Of a stretch of DNA of 64,000 nt, positions 12,251 to 25,671 are shown in pieces. How positions within the stretch are numbered: the first letter of the stretch is position 1; each line of letters starts with the position of its first letter. The position numbers and the translations under genes were made by a program. The stretch is from Anaeramoeba flamelloides (Eukaryota; Metamonada; Anaeramoebidae). The DNA lies in assembly GCA_027625915.1 (NCBI GenBank), contig JANTQA010000026.1, forward strand, positions 2,356,001 through 2,420,000, given 5' to 3'. A model generated the notes under the pieces. The model was not told the origin of the DNA. It saw nothing but the letters and a program-made list of their open reading frames with translations, and did no database searches.

Positions 12251-15200
12251 AGGGATTTTAGAGTAATAAATGGAAATTTGAAAACACTTCAAACTTGTAA
12301 AAGCACGGTAATATAAATTTAGAACATCTTGGGATATTGTTTTGTCTTTATAGATTTGAAATAGATTTTATGAAATATCAAAATCAAATTTTGGAAGGAT
12401 CTAAGAAAGTAAAATTGTTGAAATTTGATTTACTTTTGAAAATTTAAATTTTTTTATAAAAATAAATACATAGTGGATTAATTTCACTGAGATCATGGAA
12501 CTCGTTGAATATTTTTTTTTATCAAAAATTTCACTCGTTTTCACCTAAATTTATATTAACGAAAAATTTTTAATTTGGATTATTGCAAAAAATTTCAACC
12601 CATTTCCAAATATTAAGTTATCCAAAAAAAAAAAATGTCAATTTATTTAATGTTTTATATTTTTATTTTACAAATTTTCTATTATTTTGGAGCAAATCAT
12701 TTTCTTTTCGTAAATAATATAAAAAAACCAATTTATTTCCATTTTTGAGCTGTTCGAATATTTAGTTCTCTTTGGTATAGTAATAATTTTGAAGTATTTT
12801 CAACCAACAACTCATTAGATAGGGTTACAAAAGAAAAAAAAATATTAATCATCTCAAAAAGTACTACAGAACCACAATTTTAAACTTTAAGAAATGAATT
12901 TAAAATTACAAACTAAGATTTCTAAAAATTCTAAATTGGATTTAATTACTTTGAAGATAATTTTAATAAAATTACATCGTTTTTTATTATTATTTTATGT
13001 ATAATTATCATATCATTATTTTTATTATTATTATTATTGGATCTTACATAATGAAAATATAATTTAAAGTAATTTTCACTTTGAAAAGATTTAATTTTTT
13101 TTATATAATTAGAAAATAATTAATTTTTTATTTCTAATAATTTTTATATTTTTAGTCAAGATATCTTAAAGTTTTTATTTTCTATTTGCTCTGATTTTTT
13201 AGTATTATGACTAAGTTTTCGAGCCTTTTTTTAGATTAAAAATTTTTAAATTTAATTTTCGAGAAATTTTGTTTAACTCTAAGAATTTTACTACAAGTTA
13301 TTCAATAATAACTATTTGATTCCTCTTTATATCAATATTTTTTGACCTAATTATTGCCAATATCATAATTTATAAAGTAAAATAGTTGTGAAAAATTTAG
13401 TTGCTTTAATGTTTTTAAAGTTTAATATTTCTTTTGTTGATATATAAATTAATGAAACAAGTCTCACTTAAATTACAAATAATGTGTATTGGCTTACATT
13501 TTGGAACGTTGGTATTGATCATAATCTATGATGAGCTTTATCCTTTATATTTTTTAATTCATTTATTGATAATTAAAAATTTACAATATATCAATAAATT
13601 AATATCAGGTAACCATTTTAAATAATCTTAATCTAATAATAATTGCAAATTGATAATTTAAGAAAATATATTCATCTCTATCATAAGTGTTTAAAACTTT
13701 TTTTATATATTTTCTTTAATTTTTTTTGTTTTCAAGTTAATCAGACAAATATTTGACTTTATTGATATTTTTATAAATAATTATCAGTTTTTTTTTCATT
13801 ATTTTCATTATTTAAAATAATTTTTTCATTCATAATTTGATAAAGTATCAATCTTCTAATAAATACTTCTTTTTAAAAAAAACTGATTTAACTTTTAGTT
13901 CGAAAATTTTTAGTTATTGATTCCATAAAAGTGAAATATTATTTTTAAAATTCACAAATAATTTACAAGTATTATACATAAGAAGAACAAATTCCTAGAA
14001 TTTTGATCTAAAAAAAAAATAAAACGATATCTAAATTCTTGATTTATTCAGTAAACAAGTTTATTATATTTGTTATATTTAAACCCTATAATCTACTTTA
14101 TTTTGATTTATTCTGATTAATTTTTGAAATTAAAAAAAACTTTTAATTTCTTCTTCAGAATTCATAACAATTATTCATTTATAATCCAAAAAAATTAAAT
14201 TAAAAATGATATTTGTTCATCAAATTTATTTTGATTATTTTTATCCCAATTTAAGAAAAAAAAATTATAAATTATAAACAATATGTTAAATATGTAATTT
14301 TGGTTTTACTTCTAAATCTTGATTGATGATTAGTTTACTACTAACCAAATTATTCTTATAAATTCACGATTATTGATTGTATATTTTTTATAAATTAATT
14401 TCAATTATAAAATATTTTTTAAAAATAATGATAAATGTTTTTATTTTACTTGAATTTTTTCTATTTGAGATTTTTTTAATCATGATAATTTTCCAAAAAT
14501 ATCTTAAGTTGATTATTATTTATTTTAAAATATCTTAATTCTAATTAAAAAATGTTTTTATCATAGAATATTGTTTTTTTTTAATTTGATAAAAAATTTT
14601 CATCGAATAAACAATTATTAGAAATTAGAAAAATCCAGTTGTATAAATTTAAGATTTTTGTCAAAACCAATTGAATACCCTAGGAAATCTTGATTTATAC
14701 CAAGACTTCTTGAATATTGAATTATCATCAATTATAAAATTTTATTGATCATTCATTTTTAAAAAATTATTACAATCGAAAAACTCGATTTTGAAAAAAT
14801 TAAAAAAAAATAAAAAACTAAAAAAAATTTAATTAGAATTTTTGAAATGATTATAACAGATTTTTATTTACTGAAATTTTCAATTGGAAAAGGTCAACAA
14901 GATGATTTTTTATTAAAAATATATCCTTGAAACGATTTAGATATTCTTAATTTATTTATACTTATTGGTAATACAGAAGGTCTTTTTATTCTTCATTTGA
15001 TCTTTTGCAAAAAAAAAAAGTTGGATAAAAAAAGTAAGAAAACAAAAAGGAGATAAAAAACTAAAAGAAAAACTAAAAGAAAAACAAAAAGAAAAATAAA
15101 AAATGACAAAATTTGAAGAAATAAGAAAAAATGATTTTTGATCTCAAAATCGAAAAAAGTATTTCCAAATGAAAATTAGATAAACCCTTACAAAAGCACT

Positions 15201-15409
15201 TCCAATAACATTTTAAAGTGAACCAACAGTTGTGAAAAATAGTTTAGATTTAATTTAGTAATGAAAATAAATGTATTTTTTTTTTTTTCATTCTAATATT
15301 TTTTAATAATTGCACTTTTTATCAAAAAAATTTAAAATCAAAAAATCAACTAAATTGTGAAGAGAAATATTAAAGATAAAACAAATAGGTTAATATAAAA
15401 ATTTATTTT
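12251..15409. other. AT-rich intergenic stretch
   Basis: This holds long A and T runs, ATT microsatellite patches (near 13015) and scattered short open frames only. A 63-codon plus-strand frame at 13434-13625 begins at TTG and shows no family resemblance. I recognise no gene or element ends here. Confidence 0.5.
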
Positions 15410-15726
15410 TTAATGTTTTTTCATTTTTTCCCTGGCTGGATCTTCTTTATATTGGCAAGAAGAGATACAAAGGAAGAAGATCGAGTAGTCTTTTCCTAAT
15501 ATTGGAGATACTGAAACACGAAAGTATGAGTAACCTGGAAAATAAAAACAAAAAAAGCAAAGTCAAAAAATGTATATAGGTTTAAAGCAAATCAGATCAA
15601 AATGAATAAATTAAAACAATTAAATAAGGATCCCCAAATAAACATTCATGATCAATTATTAAATAAATTAAATTAACCAAAAGTATCGTGGCGGTGATTT
15701 TGTGTGTTATTAATTAACGATAGCAT
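15410..15726 (-). CDS. Candidate small two-exon gene, 57 residues, unknown function
   Basis: The proposed exons are 15678-15726 and 15410-15534 (minus strand). The second begins after a classical acceptor (TTTTTATTTTCCAG) that is far better than most in this window. Exon 1 gives MLSLINNTQNHRHDTF plus one base; exon 2 completes GGT and continues YSYFRVSVSPILGK to a TAA stop. The phase agrees, and the 143-bp intron matches the short class of neighbouring genes, but the donor GTTAAT is weak. Base composition is less AT-rich than the flanks. I do not recognise the protein. It lies about 250 bp past the RhoGAP stop codon on the same strand, so it could instead be an alternative 3' part of that transcript. 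Confidence 0.3.
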
Positions 15727-15980
15727 TGATTTTTGTTTTTTTGATTTTTTACCAATTGCTTCTTATAAACCCTCTCTTTAACTGTTTTTTTTTTTAATTT
15801 TTCTATTTCAATTTTTTGTTTTTACTTTTTAAACATGAAAAAAAATTGGGTATGTCTTTCACTTGAACAATTGTGAAATCTCTGATTTTACGCTTAAATT
15901 ACCTTTGAGGAAATTTAATTAAAAGACATTTAGAGTGTAATTTATACTTCTTTGGTCAATACTAAAAAAAAAAAAAAAAA

Positions 15981-17575
15981 TTATTTTTTTTTATTTCTAA
16001 GTTTTTTTAAATGTTTTTCTAATAAATAAATTTCTTGTTCTTGATTTTGAAATTTATTATTATTAACATCTAATTGTTTTTGTAATTTAATAACATTAGT
16101 TTGTATTGATAAAAAATTTATTTGAGATTTTTTTTTTGAAATTAAAGATTCTTGGTGTTTCTTTTTTTGTTTATTTATTTCTTCTTCTAATTGCTGAGAT
16201 TTTTTAATATTTTCAATTTTTTTTTTTTGATAGAAGATTTTTTCCAATTTTAAAATTTCAATTAATTCAAGAAATTGGTCTTTAATAAAATTGATTTTTT
16301 TTTCTGTTAATACCAATTCAATTTTTGTTTTCTTCAAATACTGATTTATAAGAATCAATTGATTTTTGGTTTTATTTAATTTTGTTTTGGTTTTTTCTTC
16401 TTTTTCTAATAAATGGGTGTATGTGATCGTTAATTCATCTCTTTCACTTTCTAATAATTTTGACGTTTCCATCAAACTAATTTTTTCTGTTTCAATTTTT
16501 TTAATTTCATTTTTTAATTTCAGAATTAATTCTTCACCTTGATTAGTTTCCTTTTCTAATTCATTTTCAATATTTAAAATCTTGATTTGTATATCATCTA
16601 TTTCCTTCTGTTGCTTTTCCGTTAATCGATGCTGAATTTCAAATTTTGATTGTTGCTCGACTAATTGATTTGTGAAATTATCAAATTCTTCCTCAAATTC
16701 TTGTCTCGTTTTAATTTTTTTTTGTAAATCAATTTGTGTTAGTTCAACAGAAGAACTAGCACTTTCGACATCGCGTTTTAAATCAATAACAATTTCTTTC
16801 AATTGTTTTTGTATTTCATAATTTTGTAATTTATAACAGCAAAGTTCTTTATATAAATATTTTAATACGTGACTTAATTCATTGTAATTTGTTTTACTCG
16901 AGGATTGCAGTTGTTTTATTTTTGAATTAATATCATTGAGTTCATTAGTATTTACAATATTATAATTATTATTGTCGTTGTCGATACTGCTATTGTATGA
17001 ATTGTCATTGCTGTTATTGTTATTTGGGTTATTTTTTTCGGTGCTCTTAGAATTTTCTTTTTCGTTATCTTTTTCATTTACATTCCTCTTATTTTGATTT
17101 TTTTCCGTATTAATATTTTGGTTTTTATGTTCACAATTGTGGTTTTTATTAATATTGATATTATTATCTTGGTTATGATAATTATTCAAATATTCCATTT
17201 CTTCGTCAATGAGTTTGTATGTAAAATTTTTTAATATAAAATTTATCGATTGATTAAAAGGCAATTCATTTTGCTGGCCAGAAGTAATGCTTTTTGAAAT
17301 TTCTTTAGAATTGTTCAATATTATTAGCCCAAGTCCAATTAATTTTTTATTTATTGTAAGAACTTGAAGTGTTTTAAATTCTTCCTGCGAAATATAAAGA
17401 ATAGATGGTCCAAAAAAAATTGACATATTATCATAATTCATTTTATTATTTTCTTGATGATCATTTATATCAGAAAATAAATCCAAAAGTGTTAACAATA
17501 ATATTTGATTTGCAACGGGTATTAATTGTAATAATGAAATTAGTTTTTCTGATTGTTGTTGCGATTCTTTAATAT
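15981..17575 (-). CDS. RhoGAP / coiled-coil protein, second exon (C-terminal half of GAP domain plus coiled coil)
   Basis: The exon continues directly from 22377-22713: the last base there (G) plus AT here gives Asp113, then IKESQQQSEKLISLLQLIP. Residues 113-185 are the second half of a RhoGAP fold, with the conserved NKM motif (Asn156) and FFGPSIL. A Ser/Asn/Glu-rich linker follows, then about 300 residues of strong coiled coil (EEEFDNFTNQLVEQQSKF onward) to the TAA stop. The total length is 643 residues with the 22713 start. RhoGAPs switch off Rho/Rac/Cdc42 GTPases by speeding GTP hydrolysis; the coiled coil suggests dimer or scaffold formation. A plain open-frame reading would start at an ATG at 17615, but the codons upstream of 17575 are intronic and break the domain. 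Confidence 0.85.
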
Positions 17576-17875
17576 CTTTTGATATTAGATATATAAAGTA
17601 GATTGAGTTAACCAATCAATTTATTATATATTTATAGAAAAGAAATGTATTTAGCATTAAGTAAAAAAATTCAAAGTTTTGGTAAAAGTTTAATTTGTTT
17701 CACAGATGAGAATATTTCCATAAAAGACAGCCAAATTTATTTTAAAATAAACCCCATTCCAAAACAATGGTACCAACTACAAAATAAAAAAAAGGCAAAA
17801 AAAATCTCAACTTTTTTTGTATTTTTCAAAACTTAATATTAAATTAGGGTTAAGTTTAATAAATATAAACCCCAG

Positions 17876-18410
17876 TTCAACAATTTTAGACACCCCCAAA
17901 ATCACAATTAAAAAAAAAACTGAATTTTTTAGATTTTTCCAAACATAATATTAAACCACATTTAAGTTAATCCGAAGTATTAATCTTTTTATATGCAATC
18001 ATTTTTATCCAAATAAAAGAAAAAAATATAAAAAAACAAAATAAATATTTGTGTGTCCAAAATAATGAAATGTGTGGAACAACAAAAAATATATTGGTAA
18101 ATTTGTTGAAATTCCACCAACAATTGTTGATCGATCAAATGATAATATACCATCAACTAATTGTATGTAATTTTTCAATTTAACAAACTTAACATTAACT
18201 TTCTATCAATCGCTTGGAAAGAAATTTTTTTTCGATCAAACAAAACAGATTACTTAACTGTAAAAAAAGGAAATGAAAACAAAACAGAGAAAAGACAAAA
18301 AATGAAATAGTTTATAAAATCAAAATTATTTCCAAATTGTATGGAAAATGTAGTATTGTTATTCTTTCAACTGTTTTATCCTGTGTCTAAATTTTTTGGA
18401 ATTTAGTTTA
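17876..18410. mobile_element. TAAAC-type terminal-inverted-repeat element (family B)
   Basis: Ends read TAAACCCCAGTTCAACAATT and, at the right, TTTTTTGGAATTTAGTTTA. Length is 535 bp, non-coding. The interior is the reverse complement of the copies at 35247-35778 and 39757-42224 (shared core AACAATTGTTGATCGATCAA near 18120). Confidence 0.7.
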
Positions 18411-19764
18411 TTTTTTTCCTCAAAATCTTTCAAGGTGTAGAACATAAATTATTTTTATCACTAAGATATTTCCAAAAAGAAGAATAAATTTATTTAAAAA
18501 TACCTTTATTAAAATTAATTATAATATTAATATTGAAATATCTATAAATGTTATTTATCATAAATTGTTTCTTTAGAAAAATTCAATCTGTCTGTTCTGT
18601 TTTGTAAGGCACTACATTAAAAAAAGATATTGAAAGTTGCTGATCTCAATTTTATAGGATATTTTTTAAAAGTTAAAATTGGTGGCTATTTTTTTCTTTT
18701 TGATTGTAAAATTTTATTTTTCTAAGTGATTTAATCTCGACAAAATTTCCAATTAAATGGAAAACTTATAAATGTATTGTATGATTTAAAAAATCATTTT
18801 TATTCTTAATGTATTACCCATTTTTTCTATTGAATCCAGTAGTGCCTCATTTTCTACAAAAAAGGTGCTTTTAGTTTTTTCTTTTTTTTTGGAAATATTA
18901 TTATGAAGATATTTTGAAATGAACATTATAATAGTCATTGATTCAATCAAGTATTAATATTTTTTATTTAATTTCACATTTTCCGGTTTACGAATAGGGC
19001 AACTTAAAAGAAACTATTATTTGAAATATATAAAAAATAAAGCCTCAATTTTTTGGAAATTCCTTATTTAAAATGAAAATTTTCTTTTAAGTTTTTTTTC
19101 ATTAAATTTTTTTGTTTTTGAGATTTAAATTATTTTTTGATTGATTTTATGGAGATCGATCGTGCATTACACAGGTTGATTAGTTTTTGATACTTATTAG
19201 GCAAACATAAAAATTACAAATTTTTTTTTTTTCATTTCAGAAAATTATTTTTAACCGTAATTACTCGATACTTAAGGAAAAATGAAATTCTTGAATTTAT
19301 TTTTGCACAATTGTTATTCTATAGGAACCTTAAGTACCAAAATTTAAAATTTTTCGAGTAGAACGATTTCGGTTAAATAATAATAATAATCACCTTAGCA
19401 GACAAGACTCCATCATAAAAGTAATTGAGAAAATCTATTTTGTAATTTTTTTTTTTAAAAATAAAACCAAGATAATTCGCAAAAGTAAAGCAAACCAAAC
19501 AAGAAGATGGTTTCCAACACAAAGGCAATTATGTTATTTTTTTTTTTTTTTGTATTGTTATCGAAAGGACTGTTTCACAAATACAAACTTTGTGGGTCAC
19601 CAAAAGTAGGCTAGATGTCAGGTTAACTCTGAAAAATATCTTGCTATCAAGGCTATTTAATTTTTAATCATTGAGTTTTGGTTTAGTATACATTTCAACC
19701 AAAGAGTATTATTACTCTTTTGACAATTTAACAAATATTTAATTTGATTCCCTAATAAAAAAAA

Positions 19765-20005
19765 TTTTTTTATAACATCTATAAAACATTTTTATTACAA
19801 AATTTCCTTTAACATTGTGATTTTTTCAATATTTTTTTAAAAAATATTTTTATAACAGGTTTATAACATGTTACAAATTTTAGAACACATTTTATAACAA
19901 ATATTTATGTTATAAAACTTTTTATTATAAAATTTTATAACATTTTAAACGTTTATAACACCTTTGACAACACGTTGATAACATGTTATAAAAAACTTTT
20001 TTTAT
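19765..20005. repeat. Degenerate TTATAACA-rich array
   Basis: About nine variants of TTATAACA and its complement TGTTATAA recur at irregular spacing, including TTATAACATGTTA (two places). No larger repeating unit is obvious. The array lies inside the RhoGAP intron. Confidence 0.5.
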
Positions 20006-20069
20006 TAGGATTATTATTGATTGTTTTCAAATATTAAACATTAGTATTAAGTGAAAAGGAAAAAAAAAT

Positions 20070-20605
20070 ATATAACTTTCTTAAATTTGTCTTGAAATGT
20101 AGATTAGTTGCTAAAAAATTGAATATTTTTAAAAAATTAAATAATTAATTCAGAGATTATTTTGGCAAATTATTTCAAAATGTTAAAAATTCAAAGATCG
20201 ATTAGTTTTGTTTCCTTTTTATAAAGTAACAAAACTAATCATTCTTTGGGTTTCCATGCTGATGATTATTGAATTAATCTTTGAAATTTAAAAATTATAA
20301 AAATTGTTACTTTTTGGAAGTTCTAAATGATGAATTTATAAATACTGGAATACTATTATTTTGAGTTTCTGTCTTTTTAGATTTTGGAATGGTAATTAAA
20401 AAAAAAATTTGCAAGATGAGTATTTTTAATTGTTGATTCTTACTAAAAGATCCATAGTTTCTTGTGCAATAAGATTTATAATACGTTTTTTAAGATCTAT
20501 TCTAACCATGGAACACTAATATGATTTACATTTAAATACAACATACGTTGATTATCGGCGAATCTATGACAACACAAATCCCTAAAATGTGATGAATAAT
20601 CATTT
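20070..20605 (+). mobile_element. Family G element, partial copy
   Basis: The copy matches 11750-12245 in order: TTAAATTTGTCTTGAAATG, the TTTCCTTTTTATAAAG phrase, TTGTTACTTTTTGGAAG, then the GATTATCGGCGAATCTATG end. The left third of the element is absent. Confidence 0.6.
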
Positions 20606-20959
20606 GAAATGGAAACAAAAAATGTATTATTATGTTCTCATATATTTTTCTGTTTTTAAGAACTTGTATTAAATACAATTTTTTTTATAAATTGAAAAAA
20701 GCATCATGAAGTTGTATATTTATCTCTTTAATTGATTTTCTTAAATCAGTGAAAGATAACCTCCCAACTCAACAACAATCTAGATTTTTTTCTTGAAAAT
20801 GAGTTTTTCAAAAGTCAGTATACTCCAAATTGAAAAAAATGAAAATGATTTTATTAAAGAGATAATTTTGTCCTAAGAAACTAGATTGGGTTTATATTAC
20901 TGATGAATAATGCTATGTGAATATGGCTGATTTTCAAATTGCCGTCTCCCCATGAAAAG

Positions 20960-21470
20960 TGTTATTTCAATTTACCATTTAAGAAAAAAAGTGAAAAAGA
21001 GAAAAAAAGTGAAACATGGTTTTTAATTTGGGAACCTGAAAATTCAAAGTAAGATCTTACGATAAAAAAAAATAATAAATAAATAAAGACAAAATGAATT
21101 ATAAAACACAAAAACAGTTTTTTCTAATACTATCTTTTGGTATGGGTTTTTCGTTGATTGATCAATAATTAAAAATTTGTTCAAAAAATTGACTATTTTT
21201 GAGATCTCAAATTCTACTCTAGCGATTTAGATAATAAAAAAAGAGATTTAAATTGTGTTTATTGGGTTGATTGAAAATAATATAATGGATTATTATTTAA
21301 AGTTAATTTGTTTCTTCTATTAATTGATTTTACTTTTCATTTTCAGGTTTCTGTGATTTCTGTGATTCTATTAAGGTTCCCAATTAAAAACAATGTTGAA
21401 CTTTTTTTCTCTTTTTCACTTTTTTTCTCTTTTTCACTTTTTTTCCCTAATGGTTATTTCGAATCATTCC
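20960..21470. repeat. Inverted-arm repeat (about 60-bp arms)
   Basis: AAAAAAAGTGAAAAAGAGAA at 20985 continuing to GGGAACCTGAAAA at 21044 reappears as its complement at about 21350-21450. The spacer is about 310 bp. This may be a decayed terminal-inverted-repeat element; it is inside the RhoGAP intron. Confidence 0.5.
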
Positions 21471-22376
21471 CAGAAGAAATGATTTTTTCTTGAAAGTTCA
21501 AATTTTTTGAAAATGGTTGTTTACTAGCATTTGAGAATCAAAACAAAAAAATTTACTTCGTTTTATCTTATTTTTTGATAAAATTAATCGCTGGTATTTG
21601 AAATTTTAGTGATTAAATTTGAATTAATTATCTTTTATTCAATTTTGAAATATACTTACCATTTAGGATTCTTAGTTCACCCAAAAAATACCTCTACAAA
21701 ATATATACAAGAAAAAAGGGCCAAACAAATAAATAGATAACTCAAATTACAATTCTATTTCGTTTGGAAAACTCTCTTTGTTTGTAAAAAAAGAAAAACG
21801 GAAAATGAAGTGAAAATTTTTTTCTTTTTTATTGTTCAAATACCAGTAAAGAATCAATTGGAATTGGTGATCTCTTTTCTTTGAAAGGTTACTTTTTGTT
21901 ATTAGTGTTGAGGTTATATGTCTTTTGGTTAACTGTCGATTCTCAATTTAAGAAATGTTGAGGAAATGAAATAATGAGAGGAAAATTTATCCCATTGATG
22001 ATTCAAACATCAGGTATGAGTATTAATTTTCAAAAAAAAAAAGCCATAATTAGGTTCATTAGTTCTCAATTTCCAGTGAGCCACTAAAGACAAGTAATTC
22101 TCAAACCCGAAGATCGATCCAATTTTATATCTTGACTTTTTATGGGTGAAAAAGCACATATTGGAATGTTTTTTTTCGCGAAACAAAAAGATTGAAACAT
22201 GGAATTTTAGTGTGGTTTTAAAAAGTTTTTTTTGTTAGCAAACAAAAAGGGTGTAAATAAAAAACTTGTTACGTATTATAATTTTTACAATTATGGATGT
22301 TTAATAATTTCACAAAGAAATTTTGAGAAAAGTAAAAGTCAAAAACAAAGCCAAAAAGTTGAAATTAAAAAATTAC

Positions 22377-22713
22377 CAAGTAGCGTTATAAAATCTTGAA
22401 AAAGATTGTTCGTGAGAAGAGGTTCTGGTAAATCGCGAAGGTATTGCTTAATCAAAGAAGCAGCAGTGTGAACGTCGTATTCATGGATATCGACACTGAT
22501 TCCTTTATTAAGATCTTTAATGATCTTTTTGACTACAATCGGGCTTGGTGATTTCCTGAAAATGCCCAGTTGATCCAGTCCACATTCTTTAATAAAATCT
22601 ATACAACGCTGAATAAATGGATGGATTGGGAGTAGCCGGCTTAGTGGTGCATTAAAAACTTGTCTAGTACTAAATTTTCTACTCTTTTTTTTAAATACAG
22701 AAAATTTAGACAT
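22377..22713 (-). CDS. RhoGAP / coiled-coil protein, first exon (N-terminal half of GAP domain)
   Basis: Encodes 112 residues plus one base. A basic leader (SKFSVFKKKSRKFSTRQ) precedes the GAP start VFNAPLSRLLP. Visible catalytic features are the arginine finger Arg53 in GIFRKS, Lys89 and Arg93 in SLIKQYLRDLPEPL, and the acidic/hydrophobic core DVHTAASL. The remaining half, with Asn156, is in the exon at 15981-17575. All key residues are present, so the domain should be active. The start at 22713 gives MSKFSVF; an ATG five codons upstream (22728) is also possible. The gene lies beside a DOCK RhoGEF on the same strand, giving an activator and an inactivator of Rho-type GTPases as neighbours. 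Confidence 0.85.
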
Positions 22714-24609
22714 TGTTGAGTAATTCACAAAAAATGATTTTAATTAATTATTTCCCAAAAGTCACTTATTACTTGAAGGTTTTGAAATTATATTAAATTT
22801 CCGAATTAATTGATTCATTACAATTTTCAAATTATTAAGGAACTAGAAACTTTTAAAAATATTCAATTTAAGTAAAATAAAGAACAAATTCAAAAAACAC
22901 ATTTTATAATCTTGAAAGTGAAAAATAAAGTAAAAATCTGAGTGAGATAAGACTTCAAATGCTTTTAGGTATTTTTCCGAAAGGAATTATTGTTTTTAAA
23001 AGTTTGATCTAAATTTTTTTAACAGTTTTTAATAAGTACAAAACTCCTAGAAAACTAAATAAAGTTTTAAATAATTCTAATGTATGTACTTATTCACATT
23101 TCTCAAGACGCTCTTTATATTACAAATTATGAATGTAGCCACTTCAAAAGTCTCTCTTTAACAGATAAAATATTTTATTAACTCTTAATCCTCAAGAAGA
23201 AAAACAAGTTCAAAAATCAACATATTTCTGAATTATTTAAAAAAAAATATTTCCTTTGAAAGAAGAAAGAAATATTATTTTTGAAGAGGAGGTGTACTGA
23301 AGTAACATTTGAAAATAAAACCATATAGTTTTTAAAAATAAAACATTATCAACAATATAATTAATTTCCAAAAAAATGACAATAATTATATTAACTAAAA
23401 AAAAAAATAATAATTTCTTTCGGAGAACAATTTGAATAATTTTTTTCTTTTTTTTTAACAAAATTAGAAATTAAAAAAACAATCAAATCGTTAAGTCTCA
23501 AATATCCCTTAAAATCCCTTTAAATCATTGGAAATTTGATCAGAAACATATTTTAATATTTTTTTCACATTAATTATTTTCGAAACAATAATGAATAAGA
23601 CTATCGTAATTATTTCATTTAGTTAATAATAGTCAAAGTGTTAAAAGAATCCATCTATTTTATTCAAATTTATCAAATTTTTCAAAATATTTTCCAACTT
23701 AGAATACGAATTTCAATTAGAAATTAAAATAAAATATAAAATTAATTAATTTTCTCAAATAACTTATAATAATAATACTTATTTTCTATACACTTAATTC
23801 TTGAAAAAAAAATAGTATATAAATCTTTAAAATGTTTATAAATTGATAATTTATTAAAAAGAAAATATCAAATCATTTTTTTTTTTCTGATCTTCTCTGA
23901 TTAGTATTTATTTTATTTTATTTCATTTTTAATTTTTTAAAATAACACAAGACCTATAATGTTATTTGTCCATCGGGGATTCTCGGTGATCATAACTAAT
24001 TTTTCACACACGACCAATTCTCACCTTTTTTTCTTCACGAATGTAAATATGGAATGTTGTAAAAAATAGATTTTTTCCAATTCTTGGGATAAATAAAGAG
24101 TACCATACATCTATCCAAAATTTTGGTAATAATAAACGAAACCTCATGTTTTGATTTTTGAGCTCAAAGGAATTTTCAAGATAGAGTCTTTCTCAGAATA
24201 TCAATACTACAACTTTGTTTGAAAAAAGATTTTTTTTTAAAAATAGAAAGATTGGTATTCACCAAACGATTTTTGGATAAAAATTGTTATTATTCTATTA
24301 AGATAATCAGATATTATATTTACTATTACGAAAATTTGGAATTGAATGTACATCTCTTGATTTAACCCAAGTATTGGAAAAACTCTTTTTTTTACAACAT
24401 TCATATGTACTCTAGTATTTTATTAGTAAAAGTTAGTATTTTTCCTTCTAAAAAAAAAAATATTTTTAGTCGATGTTTTATAAGATTGAAAAAAAATCCT
24501 GATTTTTTCAAATTTTTTCAAAGTCCTAGAGGTAGAAAATCTTTTTTATTATTAGGAAATTCAGTATTGGTAAGAAAATGGTGGAAAATTTTGAAGTGAA
24601 AGAGTAGTT

Positions 24610-24807
24610 TACAGTCAGTTCCACTTTTAAGGCATAAACCTTAAATGAAATTTAAGGCATAAAAAAATCTCCAATTAAAGCACAAAATTTGGAATTTTTT
24701 TTACACAAATTTATTTTACTAGAATCTGAATTTTGTACCTTAATTTGAGATTTTTTTTTTCCTTAAATTTCGTTGAATTTTGTACCTTAAAAGTGGAACT
24801 GACTGTA
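24610..24807. mobile_element. Palindromic TACAGTCAG element (family P), full copy
   Basis: TACAGTCAGTTCCACTTTTA at the left and its complement at the right frame 198 bp that is an almost continuous palindrome (AATTTAAGGCA arms, CAAATTTATTTTACTAGAAT centre). The ends sit at TA. Relatives: 44639, 45325, 51705 (split), 53422, 53712 (partial) and 54694. The TA site and CAGT start suggest Tc1/mariner-type mobilisation. Confidence 0.8.
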
Positions 24808-25671
24808 ATAATCTCTAATCGAACAAATAATAGAATTAATTGAACCAAATTAAATTTCATAGTGTCTTAAATCCTTGAATCCACCCATCTTTTGGAATTT
24901 ATGGGGTTAAATTATCACAATTAATTGGTTAAAAACTTCTAAAATAACTTTAAATAGCAGTTTTTAATGTCTGGTTTTTTTGTATTTTAATTCCTTTTTT
25001 CGAAAAGTTGGTTCTAAAATAATAATAGTTCAGATTTGTAATTTTCTTGTATTTGTGGGATAAAAAATCAGGAAAAAATGGATAAAATCTTATTATAGCA
25101 ACTTTAACCAATACTTTTTTTTAAGTTAAATTTTATTATTAAAATATTGGGTAGTTTTCTGAATTAAAGTTAAAAATATGAATATCTAAATATTACAAAG
25201 GGTTCTCATTTACAGAATGAATTTTTGAAAACTTTCTACATCAACGACTGTAAATTTTAAAACTTCTTGAAGAGATAACCACTTTCTTATCTGTATTTAT
25301 CTAAAATTATTCAAGTAATATATCACAAATAAACAGTTTGTATTTAAAAAAAATACATGGCAAAGATCTTATTTTTGTGTTTTTAATTATTTTTAATTGT
25401 TTGGGTTATTTCTTTAATCAAAAATTTTTGGCTTTTTTTCATAAGATGGACTATCCCTAAATAAAACAACAATTTTTATTTTAAAGGTGTTAGTATGTAT
25501 ATTTCTATTTCTGTGTCAGTAACTAAAGTAGAAGAAGAATCGCATCTTTAGTTTCCCCCAATGAAAAAATTTGGAAACACGATTTCAGAAAATTTTAAAT
25601 AAAACAAAATATAAATTGCAACATTTCAACTGTATTTATTCTTAAATGTCTTGAAATCTTTGGTACTTTTA

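Larger units (their letters stand above)
17576..22376 (-). other. Giant (4.80 kb) intron inside the RhoGAP domain
   Basis: The donor is GTAATT after position 22377 and the acceptor AAAAG before 17575; phase 1 matches on both sides and the GAP domain reads through without gap or overlap. The intron contains a TAAAC-type element, a TTATAACA-rich array, a family G copy and an inverted-arm repeat. Other parts (18411-19764, 21470-22376) are AT-rich without recognised features. Confidence 0.85.

Noticed and set aside
24405-24599. 64-codon plus-strand open frame as a small gene
   Set aside because: No splice support, no recognised motif and no upstream signal; plausible by chance at this length.
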